From contig NZ_VXCA01000030.1 in assembly GCF_011369485.1 (NCBI RefSeq), forward strand, positions 115,509 through 179,508: a stretch of DNA of 64,000 nucleotides, written 5' to 3'. A program made the translations under genes and the position numbers. Positions 25,626 through 33,904 of the stretch are shown here, in pieces; position 1 is the stretch's first letter, and each line of letters opens with the position of its first letter. The notes below the pieces were generated by a model. That model was not told where the DNA came from. It ran no database searches and saw only the letters and a list, made by a program, of their open reading frames with translations. This DNA is from Pseudomonas atagonensis. GTDB lineage: Bacteria > Pseudomonadota > Gammaproteobacteria > Pseudomonadales > Pseudomonadaceae.

Positions 25626-27574
25626 CAGTGGGCCTCCGCAGGTTCACGTTTGGCCGGGGTGGCAGGCTTGTTCGGCGCGGCGTCTTCGAGCAGCGCGTCG
25701 GCCACCAGCTCGGCGATGTCCTTGATCAGCGGACGTGGTTCGACCACGCCTTCGAGCATCGCCGTGCACTGTGGACAACCGACGGCCACCAGCTCGGCGC
25801 CGGTCTCGCGGATGTCTTCCATGCGCATGTCGGGAATCCGCTGCTTGCCCGGAATGTCGGTGATCGGCGCCCCGCCACCGCCGCCGCAGCAGCGCGAACG
25901 AAAGCCGGAACGTTGCATCTCTTTGACTTCGATGCCGAGGGCGCGCAGCACTTCGCGCGGCGCCTCATACTCGCCGTTGTAACGGCCGAGGTAGCACGGA
26001 TCGTGGTAGGTCACGCTGTTGCCTTTGTGCTGACCAAGATTGAGCGCACCGGCCTGAATGATTTCCGCCATGTAGGTGCTGTGGTGCTGCACAAGGTAGT
26101 TGCCATCGAACGCGCCGTACTCGTTTTTCAGCACATGGAAGCTGTGCGGATCGCAGGTGACGATGCGGTTGAAGCTGTATTTGGCCAGGGTCTGGATATT
26201 GCGTTTGGCGAGCAACTGGAAAGTCGCTTCGTCACCAAGACGTCGGGCCACGTCACCGCTGTCGCGCTCTTCGAGTCCGAGCACCGCGAAGTCGACCTTG
26301 GCCGCTTTCAGCACTTTGACGAACGCGCGCAAGGTGCGCTGATTGCGCATGTCGAAGGCGCCATCGCCGACCCAGAACAGCACGTCGGTGGATTTCTTTT
26401 CGCTGAGCAGATTGAGGTTCAAATCCGCCGCCCAGTTCATCCGCCCGCCTGGAGCGAACCCGCCGGGGTTGTCGGTGGCAATCAGGTTTTCCAGGACTTC
26501 GGCGCCCTTGTTTGGGGTCGCGCCTTTTTCCAAGGTCAGGTGACGACGCATGTCGACGATGGCATCGACGTGCTCGATCATCATCGGGCATTCCTCGACG
26601 CAGGCGCGGCATGTGGTGCACGACCACAGGGTTTCGGCGTCGACCAGACCGTTGACGATCGGTTGATGCGGATTGCCGCCGTGCTCACCCACAGCTTTCC
26701 CCGGATAAGGGCTGCCGGCGAACTTGGCATCGGTGCCGCCGGCGAGGCCGACGACCATGTCCTGAATCAGTTTTTTCGGGTTCAACGGCTGGCCGGCGGC
26801 GAACGCCGGGCACGCGGCTTCGCACTTGCCGCACTGCACGCAGGCGTCGAAACCGAGCAACTGGTTCCAGGTGAAATCCTTGGGTTTTTCCACACCCAGT
26901 GGTGCGTTCGGGTCGTTGAGGTCCAGTGGCTTCAAACCTGTGGAACGACCACCACCAAAACGTTCAGCGCGACGGTGCCAGGCCAGGTGCAACGCACCGG
27001 CGAAGGCATGCTTCATCGGGCCGCCCCAAGTCATGCCGAAGAACAGCTCCGACACGCCCCACAACACGCCAATCCCGAGAATCGCCGCGAGCAACCAGCC
27101 GCCAAAGTTTTCCGGCAGGATACCGGCCACCGGCAAGGTCACCAGGAAAAACGAGGCCGAGAACGCCAGCAGGCTTTTCGGTAGACGCATCCACGGGCCT
27201 TTGGAAAGCCGCGACGGCGGGTTGAGTCGACGCCGATAAACGAAGATCGCACCGACAAACATCACCGCCGTCATCAGCAGCAACGCGTAGCCGAGGATGC
27301 GGTTATGCAGGCCGAAACCGTGCACCAGAATCGCCAGCACGATCGACGCCACCGCCCCGCCCGCCGTGGCGACGTGGGTGTTGGCGATGTATTTATCCCG
27401 CGCCACCACGTGGTGCAGATCGACCATGTAACGTTTGGGCATGGCGAAAAGGCCGCCGATCAGATCGACCTTCGAGGCACGGCCCCGACGCCACATGGCC
27501 ACCCGCCGTAACGCGCCCAGCACCGCGAGGGCCAGGGCTGCGAACAACAGGATTGGAAGAAGGGTGTTCAACAT
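25625..27574 (-). CDS. dgcB: Dimethylglycine demethylase subunit B, membrane Fe-S protein
   Basis: 649 aa. About five hydrophobic segments in the first 200 residues are followed by two [4Fe-4S] ferredoxin motifs (CVQCGKCEAACP and CTTCRACVEECP) and two CCG-type domains (HDPCYLGRYN with RCCGGGGG, and VGCPQCTAML). This is the architecture of a membrane-bound heterodisulfide-reductase/glycolate-oxidase-like iron-sulfur subunit. With DgcA it demethylates dimethylglycine to sarcosine and probably hands electrons to EtfAB or quinone. Separated from dgcA by REPIN A7, overlapping etfA by one base. Confidence 0.94.
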   Translation of the reverse strand: MLNTLLPILLFAALALAVLGALRRVAMWRRGRASKVDLIGGLFAMPKRYMVDLHHVVARDKYIANTHVATAGGAVASIVLAILVHGFGLHNRILGYALLLMTAVMFVGAIFVYRRRLNPPSRLSKGPWMRLPKSLLAFSASFFLVTLPVAGILPENFGGWLLAAILGIGVLWGVSELFFGMTWGGPMKHAFAGALHLAWHRRAERFGGGRSTGLKPLDLNDPNAPLGVEKPKDFTWNQLLGFDACVQCGKCEAACPAFAAGQPLNPKKLIQDMVVGLAGGTDAKFAGSPYPGKAVGEHGGNPHQPIVNGLVDAETLWSCTTCRACVEECPMMIEHVDAIVDMRRHLTLEKGATPNKGAEVLENLIATDNPGGFAPGGRMNWAADLNLNLLSEKKSTDVLFWVGDGAFDMRNQRTLRAFVKVLKAAKVDFAVLGLEERDSGDVARRLGDEATFQLLAKRNIQTLAKYSFNRIVTCDPHSFHVLKNEYGAFDGNYLVQHHSTYMAEIIQAGALNLGQHKGNSVTYHDPCYLGRYNGEYEAPREVLRALGIEVKEMQRSGFRSRCCGGGGGAPITDIPGKQRIPDMRMEDIRETGAELVAVGCPQCTAMLEGVVEPRPLIKDIAELVADALLEDAAPNKPATPAKREPAEAH

Positions 27575-27614
27575 GGTGAAGCTCCCACCAGTACAGCCTG
27601 GAGAAACACGTGAC

Positions 27615-27720
27615 GATCGTTCCCACGCTCTGCGTGGGAATGCCTCAATGGACGCTCTGCGTCCGCTTTGGGACGCGGAGCGTCCCGGGCTGCATTCCCA
27701 CGCGGAGCGTGGGAACGATC
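27615..27720. repeat. REPIN, family A, between dgcA and dgcB
   Basis: 106-bp pair bounded by GATCGTTCCCACGCTCTGCG and its complement, lying in the 159-bp gap inside the dgc operon, 14 bp after the dgcA stop. Confidence 0.92.
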
Positions 27721-27733
27721 AGTCCATCAACGT

Positions 27734-29794
27734 TTAGAAATCCTTGCAGAGACGCAGGGCGTCGTAGATGGCGGCGTGGGTATTACGCTGCGCCACGCAG
27801 TCACCGATGCGGAACAGCAGGTAACCGTCGCCATTGCTGCTCAGCGAAGGTTGCGGCTGGATCGCGAACAGTGCCTCGACGTCGATCTGGCCCTTGTTGC
27901 GCGAGCCGTCCTTGAGGGCGTAGTAGATTTCTTCGTCCGGGCGCACGCCGTTTTCGACGACCACCTGATCGACAACCCGCTCCTCTTTGGCGCCGGTGTA
28001 TTCGTTCTCCAGCACGGCCACGAGCTTGTCGCCTTCGCGGTAGACCTTCTCCAGCATCATGTCGCCGGTCATGATCACTTCTTTCGGATACATGCTGCGG
28101 TAGTAGGTCGGGAACGACGTACCGCCAATGGCCACGCCCGGCTTGATATCGTCGGTGACGATCTCGACCTGGCTGCCCTTGTCGGCGAGAAAATCGGCCA
28201 CCGACATCCCGGTGAACTCGCAGATGGTGTCGTAGACCAGCACGTTCTTGCCCGGCGCGACCTTGCCGTCGAGCACGTCCCAGCTGCTCACAACCAGCCC
28301 TTCAGCCGCGCCCCAGTGTTCGTTCTGCTCAAGGAACGGATGACCACCGACCGCCAGCACCACCACATCCGGACGCAGGTCCATGATGGTGTCGGCATCC
28401 GCCGCGGTGCCCAGACGCAGGTCGACTTTCAGCCGCGCCAGCTCCAGTTGGAACCAGCGGGTGATACCGGCGATCTGGTCACGCTGCGGCGCTTTCGACG
28501 CCGTGGTGATTTGCCCGCCGATGAATTCCTTCTTCTCGAACAACGTCACGTCGTGGCCACGCTCGGCCGACACACGCGCCGCCTCCATCCCCGCCGGGCC
28601 GGCACCGACGATCACCACTTTGCGTTTGACGCCGGTGGTTTTCTCGATGATGTGCGGCACGCCCATGTATTCACGGGAGGTCGCGGCGTTCTGGATGCAC
28701 AGCACGTCCAGACCCTGATACTGACGGTCGATGCAATAGTTGGCGCCGACGCACTGTTTGATCTGGTCGATCTGGCCCATCTTGATCTTGGCGATCAGGT
28801 GCGGGTCGGCGATGTGGGCGCGGGTCATGCCGACCATGTCGACGTAACCGCCCTCCAGAATCCGCGTGGCCTGATTCGGATCCTTGATGTTCTGCGCGTG
28901 CAGCACTGGAACCTTGACCACTTCCTTGATCCCGGCGGCCAGATGCAGGAAAGGCTCCGGCGGATAACTCATGTTTGGAATCACGTTGGCCAGGGTGTTG
29001 TGGGTGTCGCAACCCGAGCCGACGACGCCGATGAAATCGAGCATGCCGGTGTCGTCGTAATACTTGGCGATCTGCTTCATGTCTTCGTGGGACAAGCCGT
29101 CCGGGTGGAACTCGTCGCCACAGATGCGCATGCCGACGCAGAAATCGTCACCGACTTCGGCGCGCACGGCTTTCAACACTTCCAGACCGAACTTCATCCG
29201 GCCCTCGAAGGTGCCGCCCCATTCGTCGGTACGCTTGTTGACGCGAGGGCTCCAGAACTGGTCGATCATGTGCTGGTGCACTGCCGACAGTTCGACACCG
29301 TCCAGACCACCGGCCTTTGCCCGGCGCGCGGCTTGCGCGTAGTTGCCGATGACTCGCCAGATCTCTTCCGGCTCAATCGTTTTACAAGTGGCGCGGTGCA
29401 CCGGTTCGCGGATACCCGACGGTGACATCAAGGTCGGCCAGTGGAAACCGTCCCAACGCGAGCGACGGCCCATGTGGGTAATCTGGATCATGATCTTGGC
29501 GCCATGCTTGTGCATGGCGTCGGCGAGATTCTGGAAGTGCGGGATGATCCGGTCGGTGGACAGGTTCACCGAGCTCCACCATTGCTGCGGGCTGTCGATG
29601 GCGACCACGGACGAACCGCCACAGATCGCCAGGCCGATGCCGCCCTTGGCTTTCTCTTCGTAATATTTGACGTAGCGCTCGGTGGTCATGCCGCCGTCGG
29701 TCGCATAGACCTCGGCGTGCGCGGTGCTGAGCACGCGGTTGCGGATGGTCAGTTTGCCAATTTGAATCGGCTGAAACATTGCTTCGAAAGCCAT
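27734..29794 (-). CDS. dgcA: Dimethylglycine demethylase subunit A, FMN/FAD Fe-S oxidoreductase
   Basis: 686 aa, ATG at 29794 with AGGAA upstream. N-terminal old-yellow-enzyme TIM barrel (to about residue 350) followed by a [4Fe-4S] cysteine cluster (CVGANYCIDRQ and CIQNAATSRE) and a C-terminal NAD(P)/FAD domain with GAGPAGMEAA near 395. This layout matches trimethylamine/dimethylamine dehydrogenases. It removes a methyl group from dimethylglycine to give sarcosine. It lies 15 bp downstream of the DUF5943-like gene and upstream of dgcB. Confidence 0.95.
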   Translation of the reverse strand: MAFEAMFQPIQIGKLTIRNRVLSTAHAEVYATDGGMTTERYVKYYEEKAKGGIGLAICGGSSVVAIDSPQQWWSSVNLSTDRIIPHFQNLADAMHKHGAKIMIQITHMGRRSRWDGFHWPTLMSPSGIREPVHRATCKTIEPEEIWRVIGNYAQAARRAKAGGLDGVELSAVHQHMIDQFWSPRVNKRTDEWGGTFEGRMKFGLEVLKAVRAEVGDDFCVGMRICGDEFHPDGLSHEDMKQIAKYYDDTGMLDFIGVVGSGCDTHNTLANVIPNMSYPPEPFLHLAAGIKEVVKVPVLHAQNIKDPNQATRILEGGYVDMVGMTRAHIADPHLIAKIKMGQIDQIKQCVGANYCIDRQYQGLDVLCIQNAATSREYMGVPHIIEKTTGVKRKVVIVGAGPAGMEAARVSAERGHDVTLFEKKEFIGGQITTASKAPQRDQIAGITRWFQLELARLKVDLRLGTAADADTIMDLRPDVVVLAVGGHPFLEQNEHWGAAEGLVVSSWDVLDGKVAPGKNVLVYDTICEFTGMSVADFLADKGSQVEIVTDDIKPGVAIGGTSFPTYYRSMYPKEVIMTGDMMLEKVYREGDKLVAVLENEYTGAKEERVVDQVVVENGVRPDEEIYYALKDGSRNKGQIDVEALFAIQPQPSLSSNGDGYLLFRIGDCVAQRNTHAAIYDALRLCKDF

Positions 29795-29809
29795 GGCGGG
29801 TTCCTCGAC

Positions 29810-30340
29810 TTACAACGGCTTGACGGTGAACAGGCCGTCGTCGTGGCCTTCTTCGGAGCCACCGTAGACTTGCTCGGCCACGGTGCGGATCTGGCTGCCG
29901 CGTGCGGCGAGGATCTGATCCATGGCTCCGGCAAACCAGCCGGTGAACATGTAGTCGACCTTGCGCCCGACCTTGCCGTAGACGTAGACGAACGCCGAGT
30001 GTTCGAGCTTGACGCTGGCGGTACCTTTGTCGAGGTCAATGTCCTGGATCTTGAACAGACCCCAGCCGCGCTGCGACAGACGCTTCATGTAGTGCTCGAA
30101 CACTGCGACGCCGTCCAGGCCGTGGCATTCGGCTTCTTTTTCACACCAGTGCCACGCGGATTTGTAGCCGGCCTTGTAGAGAATTTCGGCATAGGCGTCG
30201 GCGCCCAGCACTTCCTCGATGCCCATGTGGTTGTTGACGAAGAAATGACGCGGCACGTACAGCATCGGCAGGGCGTCGGAGGTCCAGACACCGGTTTCGC
30301 TGTCGACTTCGATTGGCAATTGCGGGGCGATCTTGGCCAT
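29810..30340 (-). CDS. DUF5943-type protein of the dgc operon
   Basis: 176 aa, ATG at 30340. Matches by position the conserved hypothetical between the dipeptidase-like gene and dgcA in P. aeruginosa. The pattern GADAYAEILYKAGYKSAWHWCEKE, split here at residues about 46-69, followed by GWGLFKI and an EHSAFVYVYG/GWFAGAM half, resembles V4R-type small-molecule sensing or metal-binding domains; that is a similarity by eye. No signal peptide or membrane segment. Cys68 and Cys74 lie in EWCEKEAECHG-like context (WCEKEAECHG). Its conserved place 15 bp before dgcA argues for a direct role in dimethylglycine metabolism, but none is known to me. Confidence 0.7.
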   Translation of the reverse strand: MAKIAPQLPIEVDSETGVWTSDALPMLYVPRHFFVNNHMGIEEVLGADAYAEILYKAGYKSAWHWCEKEAECHGLDGVAVFEHYMKRLSQRGWGLFKIQDIDLDKGTASVKLEHSAFVYVYGKVGRKVDYMFTGWFAGAMDQILAARGSQIRTVAEQVYGGSEEGHDDGLFTVKPL

Positions 30341-30417
30341 GGAAACTTAACTCCAGAAAATTTGGTTTGTGCCCCCGGCGCGGACGGCCGAGGGAAAGGA
30401 TTCAGAAGTGCGGTGGC

Positions 30418-31395
30418 TTATTCGCCCCAGACATCCTTGAGGACGTTCACCCAGTTCTCGCCCATGATCTTGCGCACTACACGCTCGGGGTGGCCGCGCT
30501 TGAGCAGGGTTTCGGTGAGGTTCGGGAACTCGCCGACGGTGCGGATGCCCAGCGGGTTGATGATCTTGCCGAAGCTGGTCAGGCGGCGGGCGTAGCCCTT
30601 GTCGTGGGTCAGGTATTCGAAGAAGTCCTGGCCATGGCCTTGGGTAAAGTCGGTGCCGATACCGATGGCGTCTTCGCCGACGATGTTCATCACGTATTCG
30701 ATGGCTTCGGCGTAGTCGTCGATGGTCGAATCGATGCCCTTGGCGAGGAACGGCGCGAACATGGTCACGCCGACGAAACCGCCGTGGTCAGCAATAAACT
30801 TAAGCTCTTCATCGGATTTGTTGCGCGGGTGCTCTTTGAGACCCGACGGCAGGCAGTGGGAGTAGCAGACCGGTTTTTTCGATTCGAGGATGACTTCCTC
30901 GGAAGTCTTGGAGCCGACGTGGGACAGGTCGCACATGACGCCGACGCGGTTCATTTCGGCGACGATTTCGCGACCGAAGCCCGACAGCCCGCCATCACGC
31001 TCGTAGCAACCGGTGCCGACCAGATTCTGAGTGTTGTAGCACATCTGCACGATGCCGACGCCGAGCTGCTTGAACACCTCGACATAGCCGATCTGGTCTT
31101 CAAAAGCGTGGGCGTTCTGGAAGCCGAAAAGGATGCCGGTTTTGCCTTGTTCCTTGGCCTTGCGAATGTCGGCGGTGGTGCGCACAGGCATCACCAGGTC
31201 GCTGTTTTCGCGAATCAGCTTCTGGCTCGCGGCAATATTGTTCACGGTCGCCTGAAAGCCTTCCCATACCGACACGGTGCAGTTGGCCGCCGTCAGACCG
31301 CCCTTGCGCATGTCTTCGAACAGCTCGCGGTTCCATTTGGCAATGATCAGACCGTCGATAACGATGCTGTCGGCGTGTAATTCGGCTGGGCTCAT
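30418..31395 (-). CDS. Renal dipeptidase-family (M19) protein with an altered metal site
   Basis: 325 aa from the ATG at 31395 (MSPAELHADS). Fold family is recognisable from CDLSHVG (His159), PVCYSHC (His180) and AIGIGTDFTQGHG (about 240-255). The canonical first metal motif DGHNDLP reads DGLII at 14-18, so both the His and Asp ligands are replaced. The bridging Glu of the IEGGHAIED-type motif reads Gln93 (FQNAHAFED). Only the second metal site looks complete. First gene of the probable operon with the DUF5943-like gene, dgcA, dgcB, etfA and etfB. Function in dimethylglycine metabolism is unproven; plain dipeptidase activity is doubtful. Confidence 0.85.
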   Translation of the reverse strand: MSPAELHADSIVIDGLIIAKWNRELFEDMRKGGLTAANCTVSVWEGFQATVNNIAASQKLIRENSDLVMPVRTTADIRKAKEQGKTGILFGFQNAHAFEDQIGYVEVFKQLGVGIVQMCYNTQNLVGTGCYERDGGLSGFGREIVAEMNRVGVMCDLSHVGSKTSEEVILESKKPVCYSHCLPSGLKEHPRNKSDEELKFIADHGGFVGVTMFAPFLAKGIDSTIDDYAEAIEYVMNIVGEDAIGIGTDFTQGHGQDFFEYLTHDKGYARRLTSFGKIINPLGIRTVGEFPNLTETLLKRGHPERVVRKIMGENWVNVLKDVWGE

Positions 31396-31629
31396 CAGGC
31401 GTCCCCTTATTGGCGATTCATGCGCCGAATCGTCTGCCGGCGCTTTGGGGCCAGCATATGCCTCGGTGCCGGGGCGACCGGGTGCAAAAACGACAGGGGA
31501 ATTGCCGAAAGCGTCAATCCGCGACAAAGGGTCGCCAGACGTCCCGATCAGCTACCTGTTCAAGCCCGCGTGCTTGAGCCAGAATCTTGCGCATCTTGGA
31601 AACACCACTGGATTAGAGCGTCGACAACA

Positions 31630-32031
31630 ATGAAATCGATCTTCCTGGCTTTGGCACTGCTTGCGACCGGCGTACACGCCGCCGAAGAGTCCGACAACAA
31701 CCCGTGCGACGCAGTCGAAAACGACGTCCAGACCCTGGAATGCTCGACCTACAGCCGCACCACCGCCGAAGACCTGCTAAAGGACAACTACGCCAGCCTG
31801 AACGAGCGCATGCAGACCGCGTACGGCAAGAACCCGACGCAATTGGCGGATATCACTGCCAAGTTGAAGACGGCACAGCAGCAGTGGCTGAAGACCCGCG
31901 ATGCCGACTGCGCGGTGGAAGCGTTCCCGGCCACAGATGGCAGCAAGGCGTTCAAGATTGCGCAGAATGATTGCATTGCGCGGATGAGTGATGAACGGTC
32001 GGAGTTTTTGGAGTCGATTGGGCAGGAGTGA
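31630..32031 (+). CDS. Secreted LprI-like (DUF1311) protein
   Basis: 133 aa from the ATG at 31630. Residues 1-20 are a signal peptide (MKSIFLALALLATGVHA, then AEES). The mature part has four cysteines (NPCDAV, LECSTY, DADCAV, NDCIAR) and the pattern LNERMQTAYGK ... QQQWLKTRDADC that defines the lysozyme-inhibitor LprI family. Probably periplasmic and possibly an inhibitor of host or competitor lysozyme (family inference). Divergent from the dipeptidase-like gene and convergent with the tyrosinase gene, with a terminator between. Confidence 0.85.
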   Translation: MKSIFLALALLATGVHAAEESDNNPCDAVENDVQTLECSTYSRTTAEDLLKDNYASLNERMQTAYGKNPTQLADITAKLKTAQQQWLKTRDADCAVEAFPATDGSKAFKIAQNDCIARMSDERSEFLESIGQE

Positions 32032-32034
32032 AAT

Positions 32035-32075
32035 CCGATCCTGTACTCACTGGGACAGGATCGGCGCTTTTGTTT
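32035..32075 (+). terminator. Rho-independent terminator after the LprI-like gene
   Basis: Perfect 10-bp stem CCGATCCTGT / ACAGGATCGG with a 10-base loop, followed by CGCTTTTGTTT. It abuts the stop codon of the convergent tyrosinase gene at 32074. Confidence 0.85.
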
Positions 32076-33093
32076 AACGCGCCTCAAATGGCGACTTGGG
32101 TGGGCGGGGCTTCAGTTCCCGAGCCTGATCGTACTGGTAACCGAGCTCTTTAATGTCCATCATTTCTTCGACAGTCACATTAAAAGGTTTAAGACGGTCG
32201 TAGTAGTTATGGCCACGGGGACCACACTCCATAGGCGCGTAATGGGGCACCCATCGAGGATCGTCCAGTTGCTTTTGCGCCTGCCAGTCCGCCCAGACCT
32301 TGTCGATGAAGCAATGGTGCAAGAAGAACACCGGATCACTCGGCGACACCATCCAGTACATGTGCCCGCCAATCCATAAATGGACGCGGTTGTGCAGTTG
32401 AGAACCATCAGTGGTCACTGCAGGATCGGCCTTATTCGTGCGCCAGCCTTCGACAACGTTACGAAAGCCCCGAACTGTCGGATCAGCGTTGTAGGGGGGC
32501 AGGTCGTAGAATGACTCGTTCATCGCCCTACTGAGGTCTTCCGGCGTCGGCAAGGACGTCACATGCCTCTGAAATGATCTCCGCAGACCCGGGACGTCAA
32601 AACCGTACTCGGGAAAAGCCTCCACGTGCCATTTGCCGCTGGCCTGGGCGAACGGGCCGTCTTTGACCAGGTCATGATCTTTGGGGTCGCCATTTCCGCC
32701 CATCCATTTAGGCCCCCAGATCGGTGACCTTAGCGGATCCAGCGCATCACGGGTCCAATCCCAGTACGGCAAAATAATAGATGGATTGATCTTCCGTAAG
32801 TCAGCTTCGAATCTCAGCAGAAAAGCCCGGTGCCAAGGGAGAAATGCCGGGCCTTGATGCGCACCATTACGATATTCGGGATGCCGTGGCTCCCCACACA
32901 GAACAGTGGGGATCATGATGTGGTGATGCGCGTGGACGTACTCGTCATAAATGCCAAGACGTTTGAGTTCAAGAACGCCTTCGATAAAGGCGTCCCTTTC
33001 CCCGTCACTCATCGCGTGTATTTCTTTTCTCACGATCAGCCTGCGAGGGCGTTTCTTCGAGGCCTTTGAAGGTTTGGTTTTTCTGAGACTCAT
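32074..33093 (-). CDS. Tyrosinase (type-3 copper protein)
   Basis: 339 aa, ATG at 33093. Copper A ligands are in YVHAHHHIM (54-58), AHQGP (His79) and PWHRAF (His88). Copper B ligands are in LHNRVHLW (about 232-237) and PVFFLHHCFIDKVW (about 258-271). N-terminus is basic (KPSKASKKRPRR) with no signal peptide or Tat motif. No caddie (MelC1-like) gene is adjacent. Oxidises monophenols or diphenols. It is unrelated to the betaine pathway around it, and its codon use seems more relaxed (for example TTG and AT-ending codons), which suggests later acquisition. I did not compute this. Confidence 0.9.
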   Translation of the reverse strand: MSLRKTKPSKASKKRPRRLIVRKEIHAMSDGERDAFIEGVLELKRLGIYDEYVHAHHHIMIPTVLCGEPRHPEYRNGAHQGPAFLPWHRAFLLRFEADLRKINPSIILPYWDWTRDALDPLRSPIWGPKWMGGNGDPKDHDLVKDGPFAQASGKWHVEAFPEYGFDVPGLRRSFQRHVTSLPTPEDLSRAMNESFYDLPPYNADPTVRGFRNVVEGWRTNKADPAVTTDGSQLHNRVHLWIGGHMYWMVSPSDPVFFLHHCFIDKVWADWQAQKQLDDPRWVPHYAPMECGPRGHNYYDRLKPFNVTVEEMMDIKELGYQYDQARELKPRPPKSPFEAR

Positions 33094-33347
33094 TGCGGTA
33101 CTCCCTGTAAACCACGATTGATTAGTCGGCGCCCAATGGTGGGATCCGGATTAAATCTAGGGAGCCTGTCAACCAAGTGTCTACTGTCAGAAATAACAGG
33201 GTAGCTGTGGTTTCCGATGGATGGTCGTTTCTGATAACACTGGCTTGCAACACTCATCCTGCCTTGCATCATCGGCTTATCTGCTTTGACCCTGAGCGCC
33301 GGGTGCGCGACCATCGCCTTCGATCCACACTCACTCAAGGCGCAACC
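33094..33347. other. Divergent intergenic region of tyrosinase and DUF3010 genes
   Basis: 254 bp with no gene I can support. It must contain the promoters of both flanking genes; no clear operator, repeat or hairpin is seen. An open frame from 33177 reads through into the DUF3010 gene but its first 57 codons lack family character. Confidence 0.5.
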
Positions 33348-33764
33348 ATGAACATCTGCGGCATCGAAATCAAAGGCAGCGAAGCGATCATCGCCTTGGC
33401 TGCCCTCGACGGAACTAACCTGAGCCACGTTGCGCTCAACACAAAGAAAATCGCCCTCGACGATGACGATGAAGCGGCCAACGTCAAACGCTTCGCGGCG
33501 CAGGTGGCGTCGTTTGTGCGCGAGCATTCGATTGACCGGATTGCGATCAAGAAGCGCAGCAAGAAGGGTGAGTTTGCCGGTGGGCCGACCACGTTCAAGA
33601 TCGAGGGCGTGTTTCAGTTGCTGGACGGTTGCGAGGTAACGCTGCTGTCGCCGCAGACGATCAATGCCCAGGCCAAGAAGCACAATTTCGAGCTGCCGGG
33701 GACGCTGAACAAGTATCAGCATGAGGCCTACAAAGCGGCCTGCTCGGCGTTGATGAAGAAGTAA
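33348..33764 (+). CDS. DUF3010 family protein
   Basis: 138 aa from the ATG at 33348 (MNICGIEIKG). The GIEIKGSEAIIALA start and the later DRIAIKKRSKKGEFAGGP and VTLLSPQTINA motifs match the DUF3010 family, which has an RNase H-like look (GIEIKG strand with an acidic residue) but no known activity. Cytoplasmic. It stands alone between the divergent tyrosinase gene and repeat C3. Confidence 0.8.
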   Translation: MNICGIEIKGSEAIIALAALDGTNLSHVALNTKKIALDDDDEAANVKRFAAQVASFVREHSIDRIAIKKRSKKGEFAGGPTTFKIEGVFQLLDGCEVTLLSPQTINAQAKKHNFELPGTLNKYQHEAYKAACSALMKK

Positions 33765-33793
33765 CTTTTTCTTCAAACAATGAAGATCAAAAA

Positions 33794-33893
33794 TGTGGGA
33801 GCGGGCTTGCTCGCGAAAGCGGTGTGTCAGTCAATACATGAGCTGACTGATCTACCGCTTTCGCGAGCAAGCCCGCTCCCACACTTGGTTTTG
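33794..33893. repeat. REP-type inverted pair, family C
   Basis: TGTGGGAGCGGGCTTGCTCG at the left and its inverted copy at the right, between the convergent DUF3010 and cdhR genes. Confidence 0.9.
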
Positions 33894-33904
33894 TGTAAAT
33901 CCGG

